A stretch of DNA of 50,429 bases from Prevotella sp. (GTDB lineage Bacteria > Bacteroidota > Bacteroidia > Bacteroidales > Bacteroidaceae), in NCBI GenBank assembly GCA_017524385.1, contig JAFWSS010000048.1, positions 1 through 50,429 of the forward strand, written 5' to 3'. This document shows positions 40,310 through 49,485 of the stretch, in pieces. The stretch's first letter is position 1, and each line of letters begins with the position of its first letter. The position numbers were made by a program, and so were the translations under genes. The notes under the pieces are model-generated. The model did not search any database, had not been told where the DNA came from, and saw nothing but the letters and a program-made list of their open reading frames with translations.

Positions 40310-42232
40310 TTACTGCTTGGTGATGACCACGCGGTTGTTGCCTTGATAGCTGAGATAGAGCTGGAACTTGTATGTTCCTGCTGCGACATTGAGGTCGGCG
40401 CCATCCTGTGTGAGGTTGTTCACGTCGCCACCCCAGTTGATGGCCCAATCGTGGTTGGCGCGGAATTTCAGTGCGGTGTCGGAGTCGATGGTGGTGGTAG
40501 CCTCCCAACAACCTGCGTCCTTGTTATAGGTCATGTCCACATCGCTTTGCCAGCTGTTGAAGCCGCCGATGATGCCGATGGCGTCAATGCGTACGAGGCT
40601 GTATGTGTATGCTGTCAAGTCGAGGTTGATTTGGTAGAAGCCTGCACCTGGGTCAGGACAGTTGGGACCTCCGGATGACTGCAAGGTGCCGCCCATCGTG
40701 GTGCCGTCCACATACTCCAGGTCTTCTTCCCAGTTGTCAGCGTTGGGCTTGAACTTGAACTCGCCGTCGAGGTAGTAGTAGCCTTGATACAGTCCGCTTC
40801 CGTTGCCAGCCAGAGCGTGATTGGTGCTCCAACCGCCCTCGTTGCCTATTTCATAGAAGAAATCAGGATAGCCGCTGTCTGCTTTGACGGTGCAGTGTGC
40901 AGGAGCCTCGTCACTGAGATAGAGGCGAATGATATATGGACCGTCGGCTGCAAGTTGCAGGTTGGCACCATCTTGAACGAGGTTGTCGAAGGCGCCACCC
41001 CAGTTGATGGGCCAGTCGTGGTTGAGACGGAACTTGAATTCGCCTGCGTTGAGTGTCTCCCGAGCCTCCCAGCATTTCAGCGATTCGTTGTAGGTCATGT
41101 CCACGTCGGTGTCCCAATTGCCTTTGACGGAACCGATGATGCTGATGGAGGATACTGATGTGAGTGCATAGGTCATTTCCTTCAAATCAACCTTGATGTA
41201 ATAGAAGCCTGGGGCTACTGCATCCACGTTTGGACCACCGTCGGGTGTAAGCGTACCGCTGGTAGCATCTCCTGAAGCCTTCTCCCAGTCGCCTTCCCAG
41301 TTGTCTTTGTTAGGCTTGAACTTGAACTCTCCGTCAAGGTATATGACGGCAGTATAGGTGCCATTGCCATCACCATGGAGGGCATGAGGCTCGCTCCAGT
41401 TGCTCTCGTTGCCAATCTCATAGATGAACTCATTGAAGCCCACGGGCGTAGCAGTCCATGTCTGGTCAAGCATGTTGAAGGTGATGTCATAGAAGAGGGC
41501 ATCCGGGTCGGCAGTAATGACAAAATTGCCACCGTCGTTGTTGTAGTTGAACCTACCTTCCTCACTGCCAGCAGCCAGACAGCCGCTCCAGTCACCGCCG
41601 ATACCACTCTCAGGTGTCATCTTGAACTCGATGTTGCTGCCGTCTTCGGTGGCTGGTATGCGCAACTTGAAGATTGGGTTGTCATACGGGTCGCTGCCAT
41701 CGTTGGTGAGTTTGTAGGTCGTGTCAGTGTTGTCCCAACCATTGATGGAGCCTGTAAGGTAATAGGCTGTTTCGATGACGGGAGCCTTCGGAATGACCCA
41801 AAGAGTGAAGGGAGCCGATGTTGCAGTCTTCACAGTAGTAGTGCCGTCAGTGAGCCACATACTGACCGTTCCTTGGATGCCACGTTCCACGGGGCGACAG
41901 TTGCCATACTGGTTGATGACGCATGCCTGCAGGTCGGCAACAGACATGGCTCCGTCGGCAGAGATGTCGAAGCTGGCATCGTCGATGGAGATGGAGTATA
42001 TGGGTTCGAAGCCTTCTTTAGAGGCTGTCGGTGCAGTGATGGTGCAAACCTTTACGTTTTCATCTGTGACGTTGTTGAGGTCAATGACTCCCACCGTGGT
42101 GATGCTGCCATCGCCGAAGGAAACCGTTTGAGGTTGGCCTACCACTTGTGGGTCGAGCCAGTCTTTGTAGTCGTCGGTACAAGCGGCCAACGAAGCTACA
42201 AGAGCCAATCCCAATAATATTTTCTTTGTCAT
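40310..42232 (-). CDS. susF: SusF-like starch-binding lipoprotein with duplicated module pair
   Basis: A 640-aa surface lipoprotein (Cys18 in LAAC). The N-terminal part (about 25-150) resembles the SusE/SusF Ig-like domain; then come carbohydrate-binding modules (YYLTGSINGWDNTDTTYKLT). Residues about 269-457 and 458-640 are a tandem duplication of a two-module unit: YEIGNESNWSEPHAL and YEIGNEGGWSTNHAL begin each, and FKFRLNHDWPINWGG and LKFRANHDWAINWGG mark the second module. Trp residues in these modules fit glucan stacking. It follows susE by 21 bp. SusF proteins bind starch but are dispensable for growth in B. thetaiotaomicron; the symbol is by analogy. Confidence 0.85.
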   Translation of the reverse strand: MTKKILLGLALVASLAACTDDYKDWLDPQVVGQPQTVSFGDGSITTVGVIDLNNVTDENVKVCTITAPTASKEGFEPIYSISIDDASFDISADGAMSVADLQACVINQYGNCRPVERGIQGTVSMWLTDGTTTVKTATSAPFTLWVIPKAPVIETAYYLTGSINGWDNTDTTYKLTNDGSDPYDNPIFKLRIPATEDGSNIEFKMTPESGIGGDWSGCLAAGSEEGRFNYNNDGGNFVITADPDALFYDITFNMLDQTWTATPVGFNEFIYEIGNESNWSEPHALHGDGNGTYTAVIYLDGEFKFKPNKDNWEGDWEKASGDATSGTLTPDGGPNVDAVAPGFYYIKVDLKEMTYALTSVSSISIIGSVKGNWDTDVDMTYNESLKCWEARETLNAGEFKFRLNHDWPINWGGAFDNLVQDGANLQLAADGPYIIRLYLSDEAPAHCTVKADSGYPDFFYEIGNEGGWSTNHALAGNGSGLYQGYYYLDGEFKFKPNADNWEEDLEYVDGTTMGGTLQSSGGPNCPDPGAGFYQINLDLTAYTYSLVRIDAIGIIGGFNSWQSDVDMTYNKDAGCWEATTTIDSDTALKFRANHDWAINWGGDVNNLTQDGADLNVAAGTYKFQLYLSYQGNNRVVITKQ

Positions 42233-42253
42233 GATAGTATTCTTAAATAAGGG

Positions 42254-43468
42254 TTATTCGGATAGATTGATAAGCATGTAGTCGGCGGTGATGTCATTGA
42301 AGAGGAACAGGTATTTGCCTTCAGGCACCACAAGGTTGCCGTCGCCATCGGCTTCTCCTGCCAATCCGCTCTTGTATCCCCAGTTGGTTTCCCAACTGCC
42401 AGGAATCTTCACCTTGAGTTTGTCACCACCATTCACCTCATACGACCAGATATGGTTCTCTGCTCCGTCGAGGGTGAACACTGGAGTCATGTCGCTGTCG
42501 CCCCACTCGTTGAAAGTGCCGGCAACGCAGAGTTGCGGATAAACTTTCACGGGATCCTCGTACTTTTCTATGGTGATGTCGTTGGTCCTGGTGTCCACCT
42601 TGATGGTGTAGTAGCCTGCGACACCGATTCCGATGTTGTGGTTGTCGCCGTCGGCATCCACGAGGAAGCTGCCCGGGTTCTTCACGTTGGTGAAGTTGAG
42701 TTGGTCGTCCCAGCTGCCGGGAGTGAGCACGAACTTGAATTGTCCATCCTCGGGGAAGTAACCGGTGAAGGTGGTGAGACCGCCGCCCGTGGCGGCATCG
42801 TACTGCTCGTTGGGTACGAGGAACATGGGCACGAGACCCTTGCCTACCTGGTCGCCACCATTGCTCCATGAAGCGCTGCCGATGCAGTTGCCCACCATGT
42901 ACCAGATGATCGGCTCTGCCGGTTTGAGTTCGATGTAGTAGGGCACGGCCTTCAGATTGACCACATTGGAATAGATGGGGTAGTACTCATGGAATCCGGC
43001 ATCTTGTATGCAAGCTTTGACGCGTATGGCCAGGTCGAGCAGGGCAGGCACTTTGGAAGCATCCTCCCAGAGGCACAGTTGTACAAGTTTCCTGTCGATG
43101 GTTTCGGTGTTGATTTCCACGTTCTGGCCATTGGTGTAGCTTTCATCGAGTGTGAAGAAGTCGGCGCCGGTATTGTCTTCCAATGTGGCGTCGTATTCTT
43201 TGTTGAACGACCCTGTCGGTGAGATTTGCACTTTGTATGTAGGAACGACAGGTGCGTCGAAATCATTGTATGGTCTTGGCTGTGACCATGTGAGAGCCAC
43301 AGCTTGCGATTTTTGCAAATCCACATTGCCGGTGATGGCAGGATTGTTGAGCACAAACTGTGTGGGCATCGTCAGTGTGGGGTTCGATTCGTTGTCATCA
43401 TCGCAGGAGGTGAGAACGAAGAGCCCAGCAACAGCCAGCAGTATGGTTGATTTGAATATAGTCTTCAT
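42254..43468 (-). CDS. susE: SusE-like starch-binding lipoprotein
   Basis: A 404-aa lipoprotein (Cys22 in VLTSCDDD). The N-terminal Ig-like SusE domain is visible (PTQFVLNNPAITGNVDLQKS, VALTWSQPRPY). Two starch-binding-type modules follow, each with Trp-rich strands (YMVGNCIGSASWSNGG, then LCVAGTFNEWGDSDMTPVF). The frame reads on to a TTG at 43477, but this lies in a heptamer array and the ATG at 43468 starts the signal peptide. Between susD (26 bp) and susF (21 bp). Holds starch at the cell surface for SusCD. Symbol by analogy. Confidence 0.88.
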   Translation of the reverse strand: MKTIFKSTILLAVAGLFVLTSCDDDNESNPTLTMPTQFVLNNPAITGNVDLQKSQAVALTWSQPRPYNDFDAPVVPTYKVQISPTGSFNKEYDATLEDNTGADFFTLDESYTNGQNVEINTETIDRKLVQLCLWEDASKVPALLDLAIRVKACIQDAGFHEYYPIYSNVVNLKAVPYYIELKPAEPIIWYMVGNCIGSASWSNGGDQVGKGLVPMFLVPNEQYDAATGGGLTTFTGYFPEDGQFKFVLTPGSWDDQLNFTNVKNPGSFLVDADGDNHNIGIGVAGYYTIKVDTRTNDITIEKYEDPVKVYPQLCVAGTFNEWGDSDMTPVFTLDGAENHIWSYEVNGGDKLKVKIPGSWETNWGYKSGLAGEADGDGNLVVPEGKYLFLFNDITADYMLINLSE

Positions 43469-43473
43469 AATTG

Positions 43474-43501
43474 TCAATTTTCAATTTTCAATTTTCAATA
43501 T
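43474..43501 (-). repeat. 7-bp-period TCAATTT array at the susD-susE junction
   Basis: TCAATTT at 43474, 43481 and 43488, and TCAATAT at 43495. The last unit contains the susD stop codon (TGA on the minus strand at 43497-43495). Confidence 0.8.
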
Positions 43502-45096
43502 CCTGGGTTCTGCTTGAGGTTGGGGTTGGCGTTGACATCCTCATCAGGGATGGCGAAGATGTTGAGGTCGGCCGAGAAGGCAGCACCGTTTTGTGCGCCG
43601 GCTTTCCACTCCCAGAGGTATGCTCCACTGTTGGAACCTCCGAAGTATCCGTAGCGGATGAGGTCGGTGCGGCGGAATCCCTCGAAATAAAGTTCGCGTG
43701 AACGCTCGTCGAGAATCTGGTTGAGGGTGTAGCTGCTCCCCGTTGTGGTGTGTGCACGTTGGCGCAGTGCATTGATGTAGTTGGCACCTGCTGTAGTCGT
43801 GGTACCGCCGTTGAGTCTTGCATCAGCCTCTGCGGCGATGAGGTAAGCCTCTGCAGAGCGCATGAGGAAGAAGTCGGCGTCGATGAACTGTGAGTTGTGC
43901 GGACTTCCGTTGCCAGCGTAGGTGTTGCGGAACTTGCCCACGGAATAGCCGGAGGTGAATTCGCTCGGAGTGGAGATGTTCAGTTCACGGTCGATTCCGT
44001 AGAAGAGTGCGCGGTCGTCGCCAGCAGCCATCGCCATGTCGCTGATTTTCACCTGTGGTGCGTCGTTGTTGGGGAAGAATTTGGCCACGAGTTGCGGTCT
44101 TGCACGGTTGCCAGCCCAAAGTTCGCTGGTGTTGAGGTTGCTCTCGGTGTCCATGTCGGCTTTCCAAGTGGATGCCATGAGGAAGAGGGTTGTACACCAT
44201 GCGGTGGTCTTGATGCCGTCTTGGAGCAATGGGAGGATGGCCTCCACGGAAGCGCCGTTGCTGCCGTTGTCGCCCATGAAGAGCATCTGGTAGGCGCTCC
44301 ATCCGTTCATGCCTTGAGTCCAAAGTTTGTGCGGGCCGTTGATGACCTTCTCTGCATATTCCTTGGCTTCGTTCCAGCGTGCGGTTCCGGTGTAGACCTC
44401 GGCGTTGAGGTACATGCGGGCCAGCAGCAGGTTGGCGGCGTCCTGGTCGGCACGGCCATAGCCGCTGTCGGTGTCCTTGCGTGCTGCGGGAGCCATCATC
44501 AGGTCTTTCACTTCCAGCAGTTCGCTCTCAATCCACTTGAAGAGTTCGGGGCGGCTGATTTGCTCCGGCGGTGTTGACATCAGCTTGGTGGCGAAAGGCA
44601 CGTTGCCGAAGGCGTCCATCAGGTGATAGTAGTACAGGGCGCGGAGGAAGCGCACCTCAGCTTCGCGTGTGGCGTCGGCACCAGCGCAGACCTCCAGGTA
44701 GTGGTTGCAGTAGGCGATGCCCGTATATAGACGGTAGTAGAATCCCTTGAGCATGGGATGCGAAGCGTCGTATTGGTTGTAGTTGAAGGCGGGTATGCCC
44801 GGGTCGCCCCAAGCACAGATGGCCTCGTCGGTGGTCAATTCGTTGGAGTTAAACAGTTGGCGTACGAAGCCTGCCGTACCGCCGTCCAGACCGTCGATGT
44901 CACAGTCGCCACCTTGGCCACCCTGTCCTTGCAAGGCCATGTTGGAGTAGCATTTGGTGAAGAGTGATGGCTCGTCGGGCACCATCGTCGAACTGGGGTC
45001 GATGGGGGTCACGTCCAGGTCGCCGGTGCAAGAACTCAGTCCTGCAACAACAAGCGCTGCTGCTGGAATCAGATTTTTGATATATCTTAAGTTCAT
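43495..45096 (-). CDS. susD: SusD-family starch-binding outer-membrane lipoprotein
   Basis: A 533-aa RagB/SusD protein that caps the SusC channel and binds glucan. Lipidation Cys23 (VVAGLSSC). The start TGDLDVTPIDPSS and the SusD-typical helices follow: EVRFLRALYYYHLMDAFGNV (TPR-like region), LLLARMYLNAEVYTG, and the C-terminal ILDERSRELYFEGFRRTDLI and NPNLKQNPGY tail. These are diagnostic of the family. It lies 63 bp after susC and before susE, the standard order. Confidence 0.95.
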   Translation of the reverse strand: MNLRYIKNLIPAAALVVAGLSSCTGDLDVTPIDPSSTMVPDEPSLFTKCYSNMALQGQGGQGGDCDIDGLDGGTAGFVRQLFNSNELTTDEAICAWGDPGIPAFNYNQYDASHPMLKGFYYRLYTGIAYCNHYLEVCAGADATREAEVRFLRALYYYHLMDAFGNVPFATKLMSTPPEQISRPELFKWIESELLEVKDLMMAPAARKDTDSGYGRADQDAANLLLARMYLNAEVYTGTARWNEAKEYAEKVINGPHKLWTQGMNGWSAYQMLFMGDNGSNGASVEAILPLLQDGIKTTAWCTTLFLMASTWKADMDTESNLNTSELWAGNRARPQLVAKFFPNNDAPQVKISDMAMAAGDDRALFYGIDRELNISTPSEFTSGYSVGKFRNTYAGNGSPHNSQFIDADFFLMRSAEAYLIAAEADARLNGGTTTTAGANYINALRQRAHTTTGSSYTLNQILDERSRELYFEGFRRTDLIRYGYFGGSNSGAYLWEWKAGAQNGAAFSADLNIFAIPDEDVNANPNLKQNPGY

Positions 45097-45124
45097 AGTC
45101 TTCTATATATTATAATGTTCTATT

Positions 45125-45166
45125 TTCAATTTTCAATCTTCAATTTTCAATCTTCAATCTTAGAAG
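45125..45166 (-). repeat. 7-bp-period TTCAATY array at the susC-susD junction
   Basis: TTCAAT starts at 45125, 45132, 45139, 45146 and 45153; the sixth in-phase unit at 45160 is TTAGAAG and carries the susC stop codon. Confidence 0.85.
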
Positions 45167-48100
45167 TTGAGGCTTACACCGAGTTGGAGTGTGAAAGGAC
45201 GCGGATACATGTTGTTGTCGATGCCTCCGAACACTTCGGGGTCGATTCCCTCATAGTTGGTGATGGTGAACACATTGGTGGCGGAAGCGTAGATACGTCC
45301 GGTGATGCCGTTGTATGAACCACCCTTGAAGAGGTTGTTGAACGAGTAGCCCAGTGTGATGTTGTCGCACTTGAGGAACGATGCGTTGTGCACGAAGTAG
45401 TCGGAGATTTGGTAGTCGTAGGTAGACCAGTTGCGCTGCACTGCTCCCGGGATGACATTCTGCAGATAGCCGAAGGAGGAGTCGTAGCGTTTCGACACGT
45501 TGGAGTATCCAGCCTCCTTGTCCCAGTACACGTAGTTGTCGAAGCTGGCGCGGAGTCCGAATCCGAGGTCCCAGTTCCAGAACTGCAGACGTGAGCTCAG
45601 GCCTGCGGTGTAGGGTGCGTCGGGGCTCTTGTAGAGGTAGCGGTCGGAGTCGTTGATGATGCCGTCGGCGTTGCGGTCTACATAGACACCCTCGAGAGGA
45701 ATGCCGTTCTGGTCATACACTTGTTGATAGACATAGAACGAGCGCTTGGGATAGCCCGGGGTGTGTGCTTGCACAGAGTTGCCCGTACCTGCCGAGATGC
45801 CACCGGTGAGGATGAGCGACGACTCGCCGGTGAGTTCGGTGATTTCGTTCTCGTTGTAGGTGAAGTTGGCAGTGACCTCCCACTGCACTTTCTCCGTGGC
45901 GATGGGTCTGACTGTCAAAGATGCCTCCACACCTTTGTTCACGAGCGAACCGATGTTGGAGATGACCTGGTTGCGGAAGTTGGAACCAGCCGAGACGGAA
46001 GCCCAGTTGATGAGGTCGGTGGTCTTGCGGTGATAGACATCGACGCTACCGCTGACCCTGTTGTGGAAGAACTGGAAGTCGAGACCGATGTTCTTGGTGG
46101 TCGTGGTTTCCCATTTCAAGTCTTGGTTGTAGGCGTCGGGACGGTAGAGCAGACCGCTGTCGTTGATGCCGATGAGGGGATAGCGTCCGTCGACATTGTT
46201 GGTGTTGACGTTGTAGGATGCGAAATAGGGATAGTCGTTGCTCACATCCTGCTGTCCTGTCTTACCCCATCCGACACGCAGTTTCAGTTCGTCCATCCAG
46301 TTGACGCTCTTGAGGAACGGCAGTTCGTTGATTTTCCATCCGATGGCGAATGATGGGAAGGTTGCCCAGTGGTCCTTGAACCTTGACGAACCGTCATGAC
46401 GCACGGTGGCGGTGAGCATGAGTTGGTCCCAAGCGATGTAGTTGGCACGTCCAAAGAAGGAGACGAGGTAGTTCTCTGTCCTCCAGACACCGGTGGAAGC
46501 GTTGTAGGGCTTGCCTGCAGCGGGTTCGGTGGTGCCGTCGGCGTGGGTGATGACCTGTGCGGTGCTCAAGGGATAAAGACCTGCGTAGTAGGAATGTCCT
46601 GAGTGCTTGCTGTGGCTCCATTCGTAACCACCCATGATGTCGAAGTGCTGGGTCTCGAGGAAGTCCTTGTAGTATTGGGCGTAGGCGGAGAAGGTGAGGT
46701 TGTATTTCTGCTCATAGGAGAAGCCGCTGTTTCCATAGTAGAAGTTGGAGGGTCCCCAGTTGGCGTAGTCGGTGTCCTGCTGGCCGTTGGCCCAGTCGCC
46801 GCTGGCGTTGGCATGCAAGCGCAGGTCCTCGAAGCCATGCACCTGGTAATCTACTTCCACATTGCCCATGTAGTCGTAGGAATTGGCGCGGTCGTTCTTC
46901 TCCATCAGTCTTGAGAGCGGGTTGGCCACGGTGTTGCGGTTCCACGCGGTGGGATAGTTGTTGTCCTTGAGTGATGCACCGCTGTCGGTCCACTGCCAGT
47001 AGCCATGGTAGTTCTTGTATGCATCGGCTGTGTCGTAAATGGGATGCGTTGGGTCCATGCGAGTGGCGTCGCCGATGGCGGCCTCGTTGGCATAGCGGTT
47101 GTGAGCGTACATGAACTTACCGTTGATGTTGAACTTCAGGTGGTCCTGGAAGAAGGAGGGGTTCAATGTCACGCTGGTGGTCACACGTTGGAAGTTGGAG
47201 GTCTTGAGGATACCGTTCTGGTCGGTGTAGCCAGCGCTGATGCGGTAAGGCATGTGCAGCAGTCCGCCTTGCACGGTGATGTTGTGGTCGTGTGAAACGG
47301 CTCCGTGGAAGAGTTCTTCCTGCCAGTCGGTGTCGGCATTGCCCAAGAGTCCGGCAGCTTCAGAGTCGGCGCCGTAGTAGCTCTTGATGAAGTTTCTGTA
47401 CTCGTCGGCATTGAGCACGTCGAGGGTCTTCTTCTTAGTGGAATAGGAGACGTTGCCGTTGTAGCTCACCTTCGGGGCCATGTTGGCGCGTCCTTTCTTC
47501 GTGGTGATGATGATGACGCCGTTGGAGCCGCGGCTACCATAGATGGCGGTGGCGGAAGCGTCCTTCAACACGGTGAAACTCTCGATGTCGTTCGGGTTGA
47601 CCATCGTCAGGGGGTTGGCGGCACCTTTCACGCCGACGTTGTCCATGGCGAGACCGTCGATGACGATCAGCGGGTCTTCACTGGCGTTGAGCGACGAACC
47701 ACCACGGATGCGGATGGTGGCACCGCCACCGGGGATACCGCCGCCCGTGGTGACGTTCACACCGGCGATTTTGCCCTGGATCATGTCCTGGGCGTTGGTG
47801 ATCATACCGTGGTTCTTCTCATCGGGTTTGAGTGCAGTCACGGAGCCGGTGAGGTCGTTCTTTCGTGCCACACCGTAACCGATCACCACCACCTCGTTGA
47901 GGGAGTGGGAGTCATCTTGGAGGAGTACCTCCACTTGAGGTGCTGCGGCAACCTCCGCTGTCTCGTATCCGATGTAGGAGATGGACAGCATGTCGCCTTG
48001 CTTTGCTTCAATCGTGAAGTTACCGTCGAAGTCGGTGATCACGCCGCCTGGCTGTCCGACAACGCGGACGGTGGCGCCGATGATGTCTTCACCGGTAGCA

Positions 48101-48216
48101 TCCTTTACATGGCCATTGACAGTGATTGACTGTCCAAAGGCGCTTGCTGATAGGAACAGCCCCAACAAGAGGCTGAGTAGCCTAACAGGAATTGCGAAAT
48201 GTACCTGCTTCATCAT
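45160..48216 (-). CDS. susC: SusC-family TonB-dependent receptor
   Basis: A 1018-aa outer-membrane transporter for starch oligosaccharides. Signal peptide to SASAFGQ, then a carboxypeptidase-D-like domain (GHVKDATGEDIIGATVRVVG, GNFTIEAKQGDMLSISYIGY), a TonB-box region (LNEVVVIGYG), the plug (IQGKIAGVNVTTGGGIPGGG, IRIRGGSSLNASEDPLIVID, YGSRGSNGVIIITTKKG) and a long beta-barrel ending PRPFTLQLGVSLNF. First gene of the operon susC-susD-susE-susF-ompA-amylase. The -7 box is at 48300-48307; its -33 region lacks TTTG, and a LacI-type operator lies upstream. Confidence 0.95.
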   Translation of the reverse strand: MMKQVHFAIPVRLLSLLLGLFLSASAFGQSITVNGHVKDATGEDIIGATVRVVGQPGGVITDFDGNFTIEAKQGDMLSISYIGYETAEVAAAPQVEVLLQDDSHSLNEVVVIGYGVARKNDLTGSVTALKPDEKNHGMITNAQDMIQGKIAGVNVTTGGGIPGGGATIRIRGGSSLNASEDPLIVIDGLAMDNVGVKGAANPLTMVNPNDIESFTVLKDASATAIYGSRGSNGVIIITTKKGRANMAPKVSYNGNVSYSTKKKTLDVLNADEYRNFIKSYYGADSEAAGLLGNADTDWQEELFHGAVSHDHNITVQGGLLHMPYRISAGYTDQNGILKTSNFQRVTTSVTLNPSFFQDHLKFNINGKFMYAHNRYANEAAIGDATRMDPTHPIYDTADAYKNYHGYWQWTDSGASLKDNNYPTAWNRNTVANPLSRLMEKNDRANSYDYMGNVEVDYQVHGFEDLRLHANASGDWANGQQDTDYANWGPSNFYYGNSGFSYEQKYNLTFSAYAQYYKDFLETQHFDIMGGYEWSHSKHSGHSYYAGLYPLSTAQVITHADGTTEPAAGKPYNASTGVWRTENYLVSFFGRANYIAWDQLMLTATVRHDGSSRFKDHWATFPSFAIGWKINELPFLKSVNWMDELKLRVGWGKTGQQDVSNDYPYFASYNVNTNNVDGRYPLIGINDSGLLYRPDAYNQDLKWETTTTKNIGLDFQFFHNRVSGSVDVYHRKTTDLINWASVSAGSNFRNQVISNIGSLVNKGVEASLTVRPIATEKVQWEVTANFTYNENEITELTGESSLILTGGISAGTGNSVQAHTPGYPKRSFYVYQQVYDQNGIPLEGVYVDRNADGIINDSDRYLYKSPDAPYTAGLSSRLQFWNWDLGFGLRASFDNYVYWDKEAGYSNVSKRYDSSFGYLQNVIPGAVQRNWSTYDYQISDYFVHNASFLKCDNITLGYSFNNLFKGGSYNGITGRIYASATNVFTITNYEGIDPEVFGGIDNNMYPRPFTLQLGVSLNF

Positions 48217-48299
48217 TTTTCTTTTAAGTTTTATATTAGGTATGGTTAGTAAAAAATCTGAATTAATACGGTAAGAGGTTTTTATCGTCTTTCAGAATG

Positions 48300-48307
48300 C
48301 AAAAATA
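48300..48307 (-). promoter_or_regulatory. -7 promoter box of the starch (sus) operon
   Basis: The minus strand reads TATTTTTG, matching TAnnTTTG, 84 bp upstream of the susC start. No TTTG or TTG stands 19-21 bp upstream, which fits a promoter needing an activator. Confidence 0.65.
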
Positions 48308-48362
48308 GTTTTTTTTTGTTTCCATTGTACTTTTTTATAAAAAAAATCTTTAATAATCATTA

Positions 48363-48376
48363 TGCAAACGTTTGCA
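48363..48376. promoter_or_regulatory. LacI-family operator between susC and lacI
   Basis: TGCAAACGTTTGCA is a perfect 14-bp palindrome with the AACGTT core typical of LacI/GalR sites. Its centre (48369.5) is exactly 62.5 bp from the near edge of each divergent -7 box (48307 and 48432). The adjacent lacI gene is the obvious candidate binder. Confidence 0.85.
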
Positions 48377-48431
48377 CGACCAAATTTGAAATATAAAAAG
48401 AGGTGGGAGAACAACGTATTTGAATTTTTCT

Positions 48432-48439
48432 TATATTTG
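48432..48439 (+). promoter_or_regulatory. -7 promoter box of lacI
   Basis: TATATTTG matches TAnnTTTG, 7 bp before the ATG at 48447, implying a nearly leaderless mRNA. No -33 match at normal spacing. Confidence 0.55.
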
Positions 48440-48446
48440 CAGCCAA

Positions 48447-49472
48447 ATGAAAGACCATGCTCCACTCACGATGAAGGACATCGCCCAGGCGCTCGGCGTC
48501 TCCGTGGCCACTGTCTCAAGGGCTCTCAAGGACAGCCCTCGCATCAGCGTGGAGAAACGCGAGGCCATCAAGGCGTATGCCAAGGAGCACAATTTCGCCC
48601 CCAACCTTCTGGCGGAGTCGCTCCGCCACAGTCATATCCATCCAGTGCGCATCATCGGCGTCATCATGCCTCAACTCAACCATTTCTATTTCTCGTCGAT
48701 TCTCAGCGGCATTGAGGAGGAGGCCTCGGCAAGAGGCTACATGCTGATGGTGGCGCAGAGCGACGAGCGCTATGAGAAGGAGGTGCGCATCTGCCAGTCA
48801 TTCTATGAGAACAAGGTGTGCGGCATCATCGTCTCACAAGCGAAGGATACGGTGAAATACGACCATTTCAAATGGCTCATCGACACCGGGGTGCCTCTCG
48901 TCTTCTTCGACCGCATCTGCACGGGGCTCAACAGCAACCGGGTGGTGGTGGACGACTACATGGGTGCCTTCAATGCCGTCAATTACCTCATTGAGACGGG
49001 ATGTAGGAGGATAGCCTATTATGGTTCGTCCATGCATCTTGAGATTTCCAAGAACCGCTACAACGGCTACCTCGACGCATTGGCAAGGCACGGGTTGACG
49101 GCCGACGACCGTTACATCCGTTTCTGTGACAACCGTGCCGACGCGGAGGTCATCACCCCGGAGTTGCTCTCCTTGGATGACAGGCCCGACGCCTTCTTCG
49201 CTGTCAACGACGATACCGCCATCGGCATCCTTTACACGGCGAAAAAGATGGGGCTCAAAATCCCTAACGACGTGTCCATCTGTGGCTTCACCAACGGCGA
49301 GCGTGCTGTGGCGTGCGACCCCATGCTCACCACCGTGGAGCAACGGGGCTCCATGGTGGGCGAAGAGGCCGCCGACATCCTCATCAGCAAGGTGGAAGGC
49401 TCCCTCCCCGCCGACAAGGTGGAGAAGCGCATCGTGCGCACCCGTCTCATCGTCAGGGGAACCACCCGCTGA
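48447..49472 (+). CDS. LacI-family transcriptional regulator of the starch locus
   Basis: A 341-aa regulator. The N-terminal helix-turn-helix is textbook LacI: TMKDIAQALGVSVATVSRAL, then KREAIKAYAKEHNFAPN with the hinge. The effector domain follows (RIIGVIMPQLNHFYFSSILS, GIIVSQAKD, PDAFFAVNDDTAIGILYTAK, IPNDVSICGFTNGE). The frame is open upstream to 48420, but those codons include the -7 box; ATG 48447 is used. Divergent from susC with a perfect palindrome between them, and co-directional with a sugar transporter. The effector is probably maltose or a starch oligomer (inference). Confidence 0.93.
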   Translation: MKDHAPLTMKDIAQALGVSVATVSRALKDSPRISVEKREAIKAYAKEHNFAPNLLAESLRHSHIHPVRIIGVIMPQLNHFYFSSILSGIEEEASARGYMLMVAQSDERYEKEVRICQSFYENKVCGIIVSQAKDTVKYDHFKWLIDTGVPLVFFDRICTGLNSNRVVVDDYMGAFNAVNYLIETGCRRIAYYGSSMHLEISKNRYNGYLDALARHGLTADDRYIRFCDNRADAEVITPELLSLDDRPDAFFAVNDDTAIGILYTAKKMGLKIPNDVSICGFTNGERAVACDPMLTTVEQRGSMVGEEAADILISKVEGSLPADKVEKRIVRTRLIVRGTTR

Positions 49473-49485
49473 CCATATGGTGTCA

